Assembly: GCA_003232385.1 (NCBI GenBank)
Contig: QIJE01000022.1
Location: 1-64,000, forward strand
Direction: 5' to 3'
DNA length: 64,000 bases
Source: a bacterium
Lineage (GTDB): Bacteria > SZUA-79 > Acidulodesulfobacterales > Acidulodesulfobacteraceae
Positions 1-8,467 of this stretch are shown here, in pieces. The notes beneath the pieces are model-generated. The model was not told where the DNA came from. It saw nothing but the letters and a program-made list of their open reading frames with translations, and did not search any database. The position numbers and the translations under genes were made by a program. Position 1 is the stretch's first letter. Each line of letters opens with the position of its first letter.

Positions 1-316
1 TGCTATACATAGAATCGTTCCGGATTCTTTTTTCTTATTGCTCTGATCGGATGAACAGTTAAATCATTCGGCATAGACAATTTTTGAATATTTAAAAAAA
101 CATCAATTCTTTTCATATATTGCAGTATATCACAAAATAGCCAAAAAGATGGCGAGGAAGAAGTGCATTAATATGCGAGTTTAGTAAATGAGCAAGAGCA
201 AAAAGATTTAACTAATCAATTCAGCGGATAGATTAAGATCAACGTGTCTCATTGTTCTGTCAGCATAACAATTATTCAGAACTATCATTTCTCGAACATC
301 ACTAAAAGCTTCTTGA
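1..316. other. Left edge with no supportable gene
   Basis: I see no gene here that I can support. The only open frame of note is a 37-codon reading frame on the minus strand (116 to 3), which matches no family I know. A sequence resembling an extended -10 (TGATATACT read on the minus strand, near 124-132) lies just before it. The stretch directly precedes a decayed DNA methyltransferase and probably contains unrecognisable remains of its 5' part: all forward frames between 180 and 316 are broken by stops. Confidence 0.5.
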
Positions 317-550
317 AAAAGAAAACATCCGACTCAAAAATCAGCAGAATTATTAAAAAGGATTGTTTTAGCAAGCACGAATAAAGGTAACCTCATCCTT
401 GATCCGTTTACAGAGAGCTCAACAACTGGTTTGGCGGCATATCTGTTCGGACGCAAATTTATCGGGATGGATAAAAAATATATAGACTTATCAATAAAAC
501 GATTTGAAGGGCTAGTCAAGGATATGAGAAGTAAATTGGCCACAAAATAA
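317..550 (+). pseudogene. 3' remnant of a type II DNA methyltransferase
   Basis: The frame opening after a TGA at 314-316 encodes only the C-terminal end of a site-specific DNA methyltransferase (beta-class, SAM-dependent). It begins with an HPTQK motif, followed by LLKRIVLAST and then the SAM-binding motif I region, here DPFTESSTTG. Relatives usually have a glycine where this copy has Glu (DPFxG...), so even the surviving part is degenerate. The target-recognition and catalytic (DPPY-type) parts are absent upstream, where stops fill every frame. It ends 2 bp before the restriction-enzyme remnant, as expected of a former restriction-modification pair. Family assignment rests on the HPTQK/motif I pairing and is fairly safe; the exact specificity is not visible. 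Confidence 0.72.
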
Positions 551-552
551 TC

Positions 553-1120
553 ATGAAAAATTTAAAATTCTATGGAACGGCATTAAACTGTGGCACAAAA
601 GAACAAATTTTTGATTTTATTATCTCTACTCTAAAACCAAGTAATACGATTTGGTCCTATTTTGCAAATTGGGGGAAGGTCTTTACTAATACAAAACGGA
701 TTGAGCCTGCCTTGGGGGCGGAAAGAATACTAAAGGGTTTAATATCCTTTAAGGAGCTTACCTATGAAGATTATGACTTTTCTAAAAAAAATATATCTGT
801 TGACGGTATAGAAAAATATTTGAGATTTGCAAGGAAAACGGGACTAAAGGCTTTACTCACGAGTAAAAAAATCACAAACCTTGTTGATTATATGATCGGG
901 GTTGGTGGTAACGCCCGAAAAAATCGCTGTGGAGTATCGCAGTTTGTTTGACGCACTGAACAGCAAATTTAAGTTCTTTTGGATCACAGACGGTATCGGC
1001 TGGAAAAAGGTGTCAAGACCGCTGTAAGAAACCTTTAAACACAACGATTATCTTTTCAACCTAACAATGCTTGAAAAGGGTATTTTAGAATATTTATTAA
1101 AACGTAATGCATTGCTTTGA
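553..1120 (+). pseudogene. Decayed DpnII-like type II restriction endonuclease
   Basis: The frame at 553-951 starts like DpnII/MboI-type endonucleases (WSYFANWGKVFTNTKRIE) and later has the family-like NLVDY(M)IGV...NARKNR(C)G stretch. The usual VEVGLDT between IGV and NARKNR is missing. After this the sequence shifts by +1: from about 929 the second frame reads on with KFFWITDGIGW, a typical C-terminal segment, hits TAA at 1025-1027, and continues in frame (ETFKHNDYLFNLTMLEKGILEY) to TGA at 1118-1120. The segment that should hold the PD-(D/E)xK catalytic core, between NARKNR and the ITDGIGW block, is deleted. At least three lesions are visible (an internal deletion, a frameshift and a stop), so it cannot make active enzyme. 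Family identity is from memory of motifs, not a search. Confidence 0.75.
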
Positions 1121-1142
1121 TTCTAAGAGGATATGGATTGGA

Positions 1143-2021
1143 TCAGCTTATATCTCTTCTTGCAAATAATAGCGAGGATATGACGAACAGCAAAATAGTA
1201 TAGCTTAAACCGTAGATAATTCCGTAAAGTATAGCTTCAGACGAAATAGATATTTTATATGAGACTTCAGAGCTTATATTGAATATCGAAAAGTTCGGTA
1301 AAACGGAGTAGATGAGATGAACGGCTGCCGTCAGAACATAATTAGCCCGATGGACGATTATCTCCTTTCCGTTTATAATCTTTTTTGCAGGCATTACAAG
1401 GGTATTCATTCTGCTTGAAACATTACCTATAAAAAAAACCAATATGGTAAATATCGAGGCTAATGCCTTGGACGTTATTAAGGAAAAAAACAATGCTACG
1501 ACCGCAATAAACACCGATTCTATTATGATAAACAATGCCTGAATCAACAAAGACTGCGGAAGCAGATAAAGCGTAAGGAAAGTCTTTGTATGCAGCGGGG
1601 CCCTGCCGACGGAACGTATCGGAAACGGTATAACGTATTTATGCATAATCAAAAGAACAAGATAAAAAATAAACATCATTATAATCGTAGAGAATATTAT
1701 GGCAGCCGTCAATCCCATAAATCTGCCTATCAAGTATTCCGTTCTCTTTACGGGTCTTGTTATACTCAAAAAAATGCTTTTCTTTTCTATGTCGTCATAT
1801 ACTATAGAGGAGCCTATAAAAATACCGATAAAAATATTAAATATTGTTATGGCGAAAATGGAAAAATCTACCATAATCCTTCCCTGACTTATGAAACTTG
1901 TCTGCGATACAAAATAGCTCCCGAAAATAAGTACAAGCGCAAAAACCAAAAAGGAATAAAAAATCTTGGAATTCTTTATCTCATTAAAAGAATAAATCGC
2001 AGTATATAAAATATTTTTCAT
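1143..2021 (-). CDS. ABC-2 type transporter permease
   Basis: This is an inner-membrane permease of the ABC-2 class, 292 aa, with about six hydrophobic helices (roughly residues 20-40, 55-75, 105-127, 158-183, 187-203 and 264-288) and a larger extracytoplasmic loop before the last helix. The conserved segment after helix 2 (YDDIEKKSIFLSITRPVKR) is typical of NosY/YhaP-like permeases. It lies 43 bp after the ATPase gene and almost certainly pairs with it to form an exporter. The substrate cannot be read from sequence. It is the last gene of a long minus-strand run and faces the restriction-modification remnant. Confidence 0.85.
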   Translation of the reverse strand: MKNILYTAIYSFNEIKNSKIFYSFLVFALVLIFGSYFVSQTSFISQGRIMVDFSIFAITIFNIFIGIFIGSSIVYDDIEKKSIFLSITRPVKRTEYLIGRFMGLTAAIIFSTIIMMFIFYLVLLIMHKYVIPFPIRSVGRAPLHTKTFLTLYLLPQSLLIQALFIIIESVFIAVVALFFSLITSKALASIFTILVFFIGNVSSRMNTLVMPAKKIINGKEIIVHRANYVLTAAVHLIYSVLPNFSIFNISSEVSYKISISSEAILYGIIYGLSYTILLFVISSLLFARRDIS

Positions 2022-2064
2022 CGAGATACCCGTTGACTCCCTTATAGCTTTAATTTATTTAATT

Positions 2065-2865
2065 TCAATTTCTTTTGTTTTTAAGCATGAGATCATAAAG
2101 ATAAACCTCTAACGGAGTGTTATAATCGGACATTTCTGCTCCGTTTTCAGTAACGTCCGTATCGTTCGTCTTCGTTTGCAGATAATTATAGGCATCTTCT
2201 TCCAAAACGGAAATACTTTCGTCTTTAATAAGCCTGCCGCCCACTAAAACGGCTATCTTATCACACAGCTCCTTACTGTCTGCCAATACGTGTGAAGAAA
2301 AAAATATAGTTTTTTTCTTTTCCTTCAATTTAAAGATTATGTCTTTAAATTCCTTTCTTCCTATCGGGTCAAGCCCCGACAAGGGTTCGTCGAAAATTAA
2401 AATCTCCGGATCCCCCAGAATAGATACGGCAAGAGCCAATCTCTGAGTCATTCCCTTTGAGTATTTATGCACATGAATATTTCTCGCATAAAAAATACCT
2501 GCCAATTTAAGCACTTCGTTTATAGAGTTTTTATCTATTTTTTTATTTAATAACTTGGAATAATACTTAACGATATCTATCCCCTTAATACCCCGCGGAA
2601 AACTCGGATTTTCGGGTAAATAGCCGAGATTGAGACGTGCCCTGTAATCTTGAGAATCATAACCGTTTATCTCAACACTGCCGCTTGAGGGATGAATCAA
2701 CCCCACTATCATTTTGATCGTAGTGGATTTTCCGGCGCCGTTTGGACCGAAAAACCCCGTAATTTTACCTTTATCTATATTTAGGGAAAGATTTTTTACT
2801 GCATCTTTTTTGATGCCGAAAAAGCCCACTCGAAAATATTTTGTAACGTTTTTTAATTTAATCAC
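2065..2865 (-). CDS. ABC transporter ATP-binding protein
   Basis: This is the ATPase subunit (266 aa) of an ABC exporter. Walker A is GPNGAGKST (residues 40-48), the signature is YSKGMTQR in place of LSGGQ, Walker B is ILIFDEP followed by the D-loop SGLDP, and the switch histidine is in SSHVLAD. The YSKGM signature and the YLPEN segment are typical of the CcmA/NatA/YxlF group that works with ABC-2 permeases. Its start overlaps the stop of the TPR gene by 4 bp (ATGA arrangement), implying translational coupling, and the permease gene follows. Cytoplasmic and membrane-associated. Substrate unknown. Confidence 0.9.
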   Translation of the reverse strand: MIKLKNVTKYFRVGFFGIKKDAVKNLSLNIDKGKITGFFGPNGAGKSTTIKMIVGLIHPSSGSVEINGYDSQDYRARLNLGYLPENPSFPRGIKGIDIVKYYSKLLNKKIDKNSINEVLKLAGIFYARNIHVHKYSKGMTQRLALAVSILGDPEILIFDEPLSGLDPIGRKEFKDIIFKLKEKKKTIFFSSHVLADSKELCDKIAVLVGGRLIKDESISVLEEDAYNYLQTKTNDTDVTENGAEMSDYNTPLEVYLYDLMLKNKRN

Positions 2866-3632
2866 GGTTTATTATTATTTCTCGGTAAAAAAAGTTTTAA
2901 TGCATGAGGTACTTTATAATTTTTATGTTCTTTTTTAAAGAGTATCTCGTTTTTAATCGCATTTATGCGATATTTTATTATATATCTTATATAAGGATTT
3001 TTATTATTTCTATACATATCGCTAAGAAAACCAAGCGCCTTTTTAAGGTTCCCCGATTTATTAAGAATCTTCATATATAAAAATTCCAGATATTTCGGAC
3101 TGCCCTTCATATTCATTGCATATTTGAGATAATAAGCGGCTTTTTTAAAATTACCGAGGCTGTAAAAATAGTTAAACGCTATTAAAAACGGTATGTTCCA
3201 ATTTCCATTGAGATGATTCATTCCCATTTTCAATAATTTAATAGCCTTTTTGGGTTTGCCGGACAAACCTATAAGCGTTCCTCCGGCTTGATACATATAA
3301 TTAAAATTAGGATTAAGCGAAACGGTGATAACCGATATCTCATACATATACGGATAGCGCATTTTTGCAAGCCTAAAGGACGAAGATTCCTGGACAAAGA
3401 GTATCCAAAAATAATCCGAAAAAAGCGTATTGAAGTTAAAGTCTATAAATTTTATAAATTCCGGTTTTATGGAAGAATATCTTAAAAAAGACGCAAGCTC
3501 TAATTTGACGCTATGCCTCGAGGCATCTGCCGCGCGAAAGGAAAAAGATATAATATAGACCAGAAAAATCATAAATATAAATACAATTAAACCCTTAATA
3601 TATCTGCGGTATCTATGAACAAAAGTACCCAT
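2862..3632 (-). CDS. Membrane-anchored TPR-like protein of the ABC operon
   Basis: A 256-aa protein with one N-terminal membrane helix (about residues 14-33) preceded by basic residues, then a helical domain with degenerate tetratricopeptide-like repeats (for example GKPKKAIKLLKMGM, GNFKKAAYYLKYAM and GNLKKALGFL). I do not recognise a named family. The position, first gene of a TPR / ATPase / permease trio with a 4-bp overlap to the ATPase, suggests an accessory factor of the exporter, perhaps holding substrate or a partner on the periplasmic face. The orientation with the bulk outside the cytoplasm is inferred from the signal-anchor-like start. Confidence 0.75.
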   Translation of the reverse strand: MGTFVHRYRRYIKGLIVFIFMIFLVYIISFSFRAADASRHSVKLELASFLRYSSIKPEFIKFIDFNFNTLFSDYFWILFVQESSSFRLAKMRYPYMYEISVITVSLNPNFNYMYQAGGTLIGLSGKPKKAIKLLKMGMNHLNGNWNIPFLIAFNYFYSLGNFKKAAYYLKYAMNMKGSPKYLEFLYMKILNKSGNLKKALGFLSDMYRNNKNPYIRYIIKYRINAIKNEILFKKEHKNYKVPHALKLFLPRNNNKP

Positions 3633-3646
3633 ATAGGCATCTACTA

Positions 3647-4792
3647 TTAATTAGTTAATAAATTTAAATAAACCGAAGCCGTTCTTGACGCAATTTCTTT
3701 AGCATCAAACTTCAAAACAACCTCATCATGACAGTTTAAACCTATCCTCTTAATCAATTCCCGCTTATCTATACAGAAAATAATTTTATTTGCAAGCTCG
3801 TTATAATTTCCCGCCTCGAATAAAAAGCCGGTCTCATTGTTTTTTATCAGTTCGGGTATCCCTCCTACATTCGAAGCAATAACCGCTTTTTTTAATGCAC
3901 ACGACTCTATGATAATGCTCCCCATTCCTTCAAGGCCCGACGGAACGATTATTAAATCGCTTGCGAAAATATATCGTTTTATATCTTTTTTAAATCCGAC
4001 CATGATGAAATAGTCCCTAAGCCTCTTTATGTCTATCGAATCTGCTATACTACTATGCAGTTCTCCCTCTCCTATAATAACAAATTTTAAATCTTTTCGT
4101 GTTTTTATTATTAATTCTGCCGCTTTTATTAAAACCTCGTGCCCTTTTTCCTTTGATAATCTGCCGATAAGCGAGATAATTTTTTCATCCGGTTTAATTC
4201 CAAGCTCGCGCCTAACGCTTTCGGTTTCGGATTTATAAAACAGTATATCTCTTTCCAACTGATCCGCATCATAAACCCTCGGGCTGTAAATCGTTTCTAT
4301 TTTTTCGGGATCTATCTTTAAATCGGATATTAAGCCGTTTTTAATAAAATCAGAAATGGCGATAAAATTATCGGTCAGATAACGATATATTAATGCCCCT
4401 TTAAAAAAATCCACCTTATATGCCACATGTCTTGTTAAAATTTTAACGATCTTCTTTTTGTAAACCAGAATGGACGCGATACCACCAAGGAATTGGTCTT
4501 TTGAGGAATGAAAATTTATTAAATCAATATCATACTTTTTTAGAAAGTTCCTTATTTTGAATACGGCCTTAATATCGAGAAAATTTTTCATTTCAATCGA
4601 TAAGCTATAAATGCCTAAACCGTCTAATTTATTCCGCAACTTTTTATTGCCGTTATGTATTACGTAAATGTTGAACTTTTCGCCATAAAACAACTTCATA
4701 AATTTAAGCAGCATGACGATATCGTTTTGCGCACCGCCGAATTCCCTAAAACTATCAATATGAAGTATGTTAAATTTACCTCTTTTATCCAT
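3647..4792 (-). CDS. Glycosyltransferase family 4 (GT-B fold)
   Basis: A retaining GT-B glycosyltransferase of about 381 aa. The N-terminal half has the acceptor-side FGGAQ motif. The C-terminal half has SLIGRLSKEKGHEVLI, VIIGEGEL and the donor-binding E-x7-E segment in EGMGSIIIESC, followed by SNVGGIPELI and ETGFLF, all typical of GT4 enzymes acting on nucleotide-sugar donors. It probably adds a sugar to a lipid-linked glycan or LPS at the cytoplasmic membrane; the acceptor is unknown. A GTG three codons upstream (4801) is an alternative start; neither has a clear Shine-Dalgarno sequence. It follows ychF by a short gap and precedes the TPR/ABC trio by 14 bp, so it may belong to that transcription unit. 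Confidence 0.85.
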   Translation of the reverse strand: MDKRGKFNILHIDSFREFGGAQNDIVMLLKFMKLFYGEKFNIYVIHNGNKKLRNKLDGLGIYSLSIEMKNFLDIKAVFKIRNFLKKYDIDLINFHSSKDQFLGGIASILVYKKKIVKILTRHVAYKVDFFKGALIYRYLTDNFIAISDFIKNGLISDLKIDPEKIETIYSPRVYDADQLERDILFYKSETESVRRELGIKPDEKIISLIGRLSKEKGHEVLIKAAELIIKTRKDLKFVIIGEGELHSSIADSIDIKRLRDYFIMVGFKKDIKRYIFASDLIIVPSGLEGMGSIIIESCALKKAVIASNVGGIPELIKNNETGFLFEAGNYNELANKIIFCIDKRELIKRIGLNCHDEVVLKFDAKEIASRTASVYLNLLTN

Positions 4793-4820
4793 AATAAACA
4801 CGATACGGGGTATTAAAAGG

Positions 4821-5921
4821 CTAAACGTTAAATCTGAAATGCATTATATCGCCGTCCTTAACTACGTAATCCTTACCCTCAAGCCTTAAAAGTCCCATTT
4901 TTGCGGCATTAGATTCCGAACCAACTTTAATAAAATCATCGTAAGATATAACTTCCGCCCTTATAAAACCCTTTTCAAAATCGGTATGAATGGTGCCGGC
5001 GGCTTGGGGCGCTTTCCATCCGTTTTTTATTTCCCATGCCCTCACCTCCTGCTTTCCGGCGGTAAAAAAGGAAATCAGACCTAAAAGCCCGAAGCTAACG
5101 GATGCAACGGTATCTAAAGCAGAGGATTCAATGCCGTAATCTTTTAAAAAAATATCTCTATCGTCGACATTTAAAGCGGACAACTCCGCTTCCAATTTTG
5201 CACACAACTTTATCACCGGTATATTTTTAGATTCGGCAATATCATATATATTACGTATCTCACTATCGGAAATATCTCCGGACAACATGCCTTCGTCAAC
5301 ATTAAGGATATATATAACAGGTTTCACCGATATAATACCTAAGGATTTCAAAAGATTTCTCTCGCTTTCGCTAAATTCTTTATTTAATATATTCCCGTCT
5401 TTGGATAATTGCTCGTTGATGTTTTTTAAAAAATCAAGGTTAACTATGGCGGTTTTATCCCCGCTTTTAGCTGTTTTTTCAAGTTTCTGCATATGTCTGG
5501 AGAGGATCTCTATATCACTCAGGGCAAGCTCCATGCTGATAATATCAATATCCCTCATAGGATCAATGTCACCCTCGACATGTACGACCGAACTCTCTTC
5601 AAAAACCCTTATTACCTGTATAATTAAATCCACGTTCCTAATATGCGAAAGAAATTTATTTCCCAATCCTTCGCCGGATGAAGCGCCCTTTACAAGCCCG
5701 GCAATATCCACGAATTCGACATAAGCAGGTGTAACTTTTTCGGGAGTAACCATCTCTTTAAGCCTGTCTATTCTTTTATCGTTAATCGGCTTTATGCCGA
5801 TATTAGGATCAATCGTGCAAAAGGGATAATTGCTTGCTTCTACCCCTCCGGAGGTAATAGCATTAAATATAGTAGATTTTCCAACGTTAGGAAGGCCTAC
5901 TATGCCGCATTTAAGTCCCAT
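4821..5921 (-). CDS. ychF: Redox-regulated ATPase YchF (OLA1 family)
   Basis: A universally conserved Obg-related P-loop NTPase that binds ribosomes and prefers ATP. 366 aa, the full family length. G1 is GLPNVGKST (residues 9-17), G3 is DIAGLVKGAS, and the G4 position reads NVDE instead of NKxD, the substitution that explains ATP preference. A coiled-coil insert (about 120-200) and a C-terminal TGS domain (from about 278) follow. A good ribosome-binding site (GGAGGA) precedes the ATG. It lies 47 bp after pth, the common bacterial pth-ychF neighbourhood. Confidence 0.97.
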   Translation of the reverse strand: MGLKCGIVGLPNVGKSTIFNAITSGGVEASNYPFCTIDPNIGIKPINDKRIDRLKEMVTPEKVTPAYVEFVDIAGLVKGASSGEGLGNKFLSHIRNVDLIIQVIRVFEESSVVHVEGDIDPMRDIDIISMELALSDIEILSRHMQKLEKTAKSGDKTAIVNLDFLKNINEQLSKDGNILNKEFSESERNLLKSLGIISVKPVIYILNVDEGMLSGDISDSEIRNIYDIAESKNIPVIKLCAKLEAELSALNVDDRDIFLKDYGIESSALDTVASVSFGLLGLISFFTAGKQEVRAWEIKNGWKAPQAAGTIHTDFEKGFIRAEVISYDDFIKVGSESNAAKMGLLRLEGKDYVVKDGDIMHFRFNV

Positions 5922-5968
5922 ATTTATTTATCCTCCGTAAGATATAAATACCTTTGCCATCTGTAATT

Positions 5969-6571
5969 TTATTTGCGGTTAAAATTATTCATAGCCTTCA
6001 TAATGCCCTCTTCTATGAAGACCGATAGGATTTCATTTATTGTATTTAATATATCAGGCATCTCTCTAATTTCATTTTTTAAAAAATTAGACAAGACATA
6101 GTCTGCTCCTACGCTAAATTCAACCCTCTCGGAAGAATTAATACCCAATTTTATGCGTATAAAGTTTTTACTCCGAAGCGAAGTTATTACGGAATTTACG
6201 CCGTTATGCGAACCGCCGCTGCCGCCGAATTTAATCTTATACGTTCCGAAACTAAGGTCAAGGTCGTCATGTATTAAGATAAGGTTTGAGTTGTCGGCGT
6301 CATAATCGGATATATTAAAAATACCTGCTCCGTTTATTACCCCCTTAACGGCTTTTCCGCTTAAATTCATAAAGGTAAGCGGCTTGACTAAGTAAACATT
6401 TTTATCTGATATTACCTTATTTGAAACTAAATAATTCTTTTTACGAATAAATTTCGGAAAATCATTTTTTTTAAAAAAGGCATCAATGGCCATAAAGCCG
6501 AAATTATGCCTGGAAAAACAGTACTCACGCCCGGGATTTCCAAGACCGATGATAAATATATCCGCAGACAT
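5969..6571 (-). CDS. pth: Peptidyl-tRNA hydrolase
   Basis: Releases tRNA from peptidyl-tRNA dropped by stalled ribosomes. 200 aa, normal length. Visible are the N-terminal GLGNPG motif (residues 9-14), the catalytic His22 in RHNFG, the KPLTFMNLSGKAV stretch, HDDLDL and the glycine-rich GGSGGSHNGVNS segment (one residue different from the usual GGHGGHNG). It sits between rplY and ychF; this rplY-pth-ychF order is widespread. The 99-bp gap before it is AT-rich, with no promoter I can defend. Confidence 0.97.
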   Translation of the reverse strand: MSADIFIIGLGNPGREYCFSRHNFGFMAIDAFFKKNDFPKFIRKKNYLVSNKVISDKNVYLVKPLTFMNLSGKAVKGVINGAGIFNISDYDADNSNLILIHDDLDLSFGTYKIKFGGSGGSHNGVNSVITSLRSKNFIRIKLGINSSERVEFSVGADYVLSNFLKNEIREMPDILNTINEILSVFIEEGIMKAMNNFNRK

Positions 6572-6670
6572 TTTATATGATAAGGTTATATATAATTTCT
6601 AATAAAGAATGAAAAACAATAATGCTGCATAACTAAAGCCAAAGATTATCCGTAATCGAGACAGCTGATA

Positions 6671-7288
6671 CTACGATTGAGTCGGAGCGTTATTGCCGCC
6701 TTCCGCCTTAGCATCTTCGGAAACAGCCTCTTCTGCAACAGGCTCGGTCACCGTAACGATAGGTGCATCGTCTTCCACCGTTATCTCTATACCGTCGCCT
6801 AAGTTTAAATCCTTGACATGTATAATTTCCCCTATTTTTAAGGATGATATGTCTATTTCAATAGTATCATTTATATCCTTAGGGTAACCCTTAATAGATA
6901 AATGCCTCATTAAAGGACTTAAGACACCGCCGAGTTTTACGCCTTCCGCCTTGCCTATCAAGTGGATGGACGCTTCTATCTCTATCTTTTCATCCATAGA
7001 TATTTCATAAAAATCAATATGGATAACCTTATCGGTAACAGGGTCTTTTTGAATCTCTTTAATTAAGACAGTCTTGCCGTTAACACCCTCTTCCTCGCTA
7101 ACGATATTAACAAACGACGACACGGAATGCTTAGTAAAAGTCTTCATGAATTCCTTGTAACTTAATAAGATAAGAACGGAACCCGCTTGCTTTCCGTATA
7201 ATATTGCCGGTATAAGGCCTTGGTTTCTCAAGGATTTAACATTATCCTCTTTTTTCCTCGTCTCTATGTTTAAATTAACTACTTCCAA
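6671..7288 (-). CDS. rplY: 50S ribosomal protein L25/general stress protein Ctc
   Basis: Long-form bL25 (CTC) binding 5S rRNA. 205 aa: an N-terminal L25 domain (about 1-90, with the KGLIPAILYG-like segment NQGLIPAILYG and the HIDFYEI strand), then the TL5 C-terminal domain and an acidic, Ala/Glu-rich tail. The start appears to be TTG, preceded at 7 bp by GGAG; no ATG lies nearby, and the protein beginning MEVVNLNIETR has the usual family N-terminus. It follows prs by 42 bp and is probably cotranscribed with it. Confidence 0.95.
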   Translation of the reverse strand: MEVVNLNIETRKKEDNVKSLRNQGLIPAILYGKQAGSVLILLSYKEFMKTFTKHSVSSFVNIVSEEEGVNGKTVLIKEIQKDPVTDKVIHIDFYEISMDEKIEIEASIHLIGKAEGVKLGGVLSPLMRHLSIKGYPKDINDTIEIDISSLKIGEIIHVKDLNLGDGIEITVEDDAPIVTVTEPVAEEAVSEDAKAEGGNNAPTQS

Positions 7289-7330
7289 TGAAAATCTCCT
7301 TTTTTCTAATGTTTTTATATGTGAATAAAT

Positions 7331-8278
7331 TCAAATAAATAACGAGCTGACCGAATCTTCGTCCGATATCCTTTTTACCGCTTCCCCTAAAAGGTCGGCA
7401 ACACTTAATATCTTTATTTTTTTAGATAATTCCGGTCTATTCTTCTGATCAATAGTGTCGGTAATTATGAGTTCTTTTATGGGGGAATTGTCTATTCTTT
7501 TCATCGCTTCACCCGATAAAACCCCATGCGTCACCATTGCTATTACCTCTTTTGCTCCGGTGTTTAAAAGTGCCTCCGCCCCTTGAGCGATAGTGCCTGC
7601 AGTATCTATCATATCATCTAATATTATAGCGGTTTTATCCCTGACGTCCCCGATAACATTCATAATTTCCGCAACATTCGCTTTAATTCTCCTTTTATCA
7701 ATAATAGCAAGATTAGCGCCTAAATGTCTTGCAAAAGCCCTTGCTCTCTCAACGGCCCCCGTATCAGGAGAAACCACGACGATGTCCGAAGAATCATAGC
7801 CCTTTTCTTTTATATGCTCAACCAGAACCGGTGCCGCATACAGATGATCAACCGGGATGTTAAAAAAACCCTGAATTTGCCCGGCATGTAAGTCCATAGA
7901 TAAAACCCTGTTTGCGCCGGCAGTAGTAATAATATCCGCGACCAATTTTGCGGTAATAGGTACCCTCGATGCGGTTTTTCTATCCTGCCTGGCATACCCG
8001 TAATAGGGTATAACCGCGGTTATTCTTTTTGCTGATGCCCTTTTCATGGCATCTATCATTATTAATAACTCTATGAGATTTTTATCTACCGGGTTTGACG
8101 TTGATTGTACGAGGAAAATGTCGGAACCCCTTACGTTTTCATTTATATTTATAAAGGTTTCTCCGTCACTAAAGCTATAAACCTCTGCATTTCCTAAGGG
8201 TATGCAGAGATAATCCGCCATTTTTTCTGCCAGTTCCTTATTGGAATTTCCTGTAAACAATTTTAGTCTGTCAAGCAT
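7331..8278 (-). CDS. prs: Ribose-phosphate pyrophosphokinase (PRPP synthetase)
   Basis: Makes 5-phosphoribosyl 1-diphosphate from ribose 5-phosphate and ATP for nucleotide, His and Trp synthesis. 315 aa, class I length. Visible are the N-terminal SFSDGE segment, YYGYARQDRK (ATP-binding flexible loop), SMDLHAGQIQGFF, SPDTGAVERARAFA, DKRR and the PRPP-binding DDMIDTAGT. The start ATG is preceded by GAGG. It lies downstream of tRNA-Gln and upstream of rplY, the order I associate with Geobacter-like genomes. Confidence 0.97.
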   Translation of the reverse strand: MLDRLKLFTGNSNKELAEKMADYLCIPLGNAEVYSFSDGETFININENVRGSDIFLVQSTSNPVDKNLIELLIMIDAMKRASAKRITAVIPYYGYARQDRKTASRVPITAKLVADIITTAGANRVLSMDLHAGQIQGFFNIPVDHLYAAPVLVEHIKEKGYDSSDIVVVSPDTGAVERARAFARHLGANLAIIDKRRIKANVAEIMNVIGDVRDKTAIILDDMIDTAGTIAQGAEALLNTGAKEVIAMVTHGVLSGEAMKRIDNSPIKELIITDTIDQKNRPELSKKIKILSVADLLGEAVKRISDEDSVSSLFI

Positions 8279-8305
8279 ATTTTCCTCTTATTGGATTATA
8301 TAATA

Positions 8306-8334
8306 TATACACTTAACCTCCCGACCATAGACAA
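8306..8334 (-). promoter_or_regulatory. Weak candidate promoter for prs
   Basis: On the minus strand, TTGTCT (8334-8329) and TGTATA (8311-8306) are separated by 17 bp, inside the gap between tRNA-Gln and prs. The -10 region sits in a longer TATA-rich run, so its exact register is uncertain. This is weak support; transcription from spoVG or the tRNA could also read into prs. Confidence 0.3.
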
Positions 8335-8364
8335 GAGAGAGGTTTGATATCCCAAATTAACTTT

Positions 8365-8439
8365 TGGCTGGGGCGGGAGGATTCGAACCTCCGATTGCAG
8401 GAATCAAAATCCTGTGACTTGCCGCTTGTCTACGCCCCA
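8365..8439 (-). tRNA. tRNA-Gln (anticodon TTG)
   Basis: Read on the minus strand, the sequence folds as a standard 75-nt tRNA with encoded CCA end. The acceptor stem is TGGGGCG/CGCCCCA with discriminator G, the T arm contains GGTTCGAATCC, and the anticodon loop TTTTGAT gives anticodon TTG for glutamine. The weak U1-A72 pair is typical of glutamine tRNAs. It lies 28 bp after spoVG and about 86 bp before prs, so it is probably cotranscribed with spoVG and released by RNase P and other tRNA-processing enzymes. Confidence 0.96.
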
Positions 8440-8467
8440 ATTAATACTCGTTTTTCCCTTAAAACAA

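Noticed and set aside
3-116. 37-codon frame on the minus strand with a promoter-like site before it
   Set aside because: No family resemblance, no ribosome-binding site, and the implied transcript would be nearly leaderless; too short to support as a gene.
1590-2009. Long open frames on the plus strand opposite the ABC permease and similar antisense frames elsewhere
   Set aside because: They lie opposite genes with clear family motifs and have no recognisable motifs or ribosome-binding sites.
6572-6670. Possible promoter between rplY and pth
   Set aside because: Only generic TA-rich sequence; no -35/-10 pair with acceptable spacing stands out.
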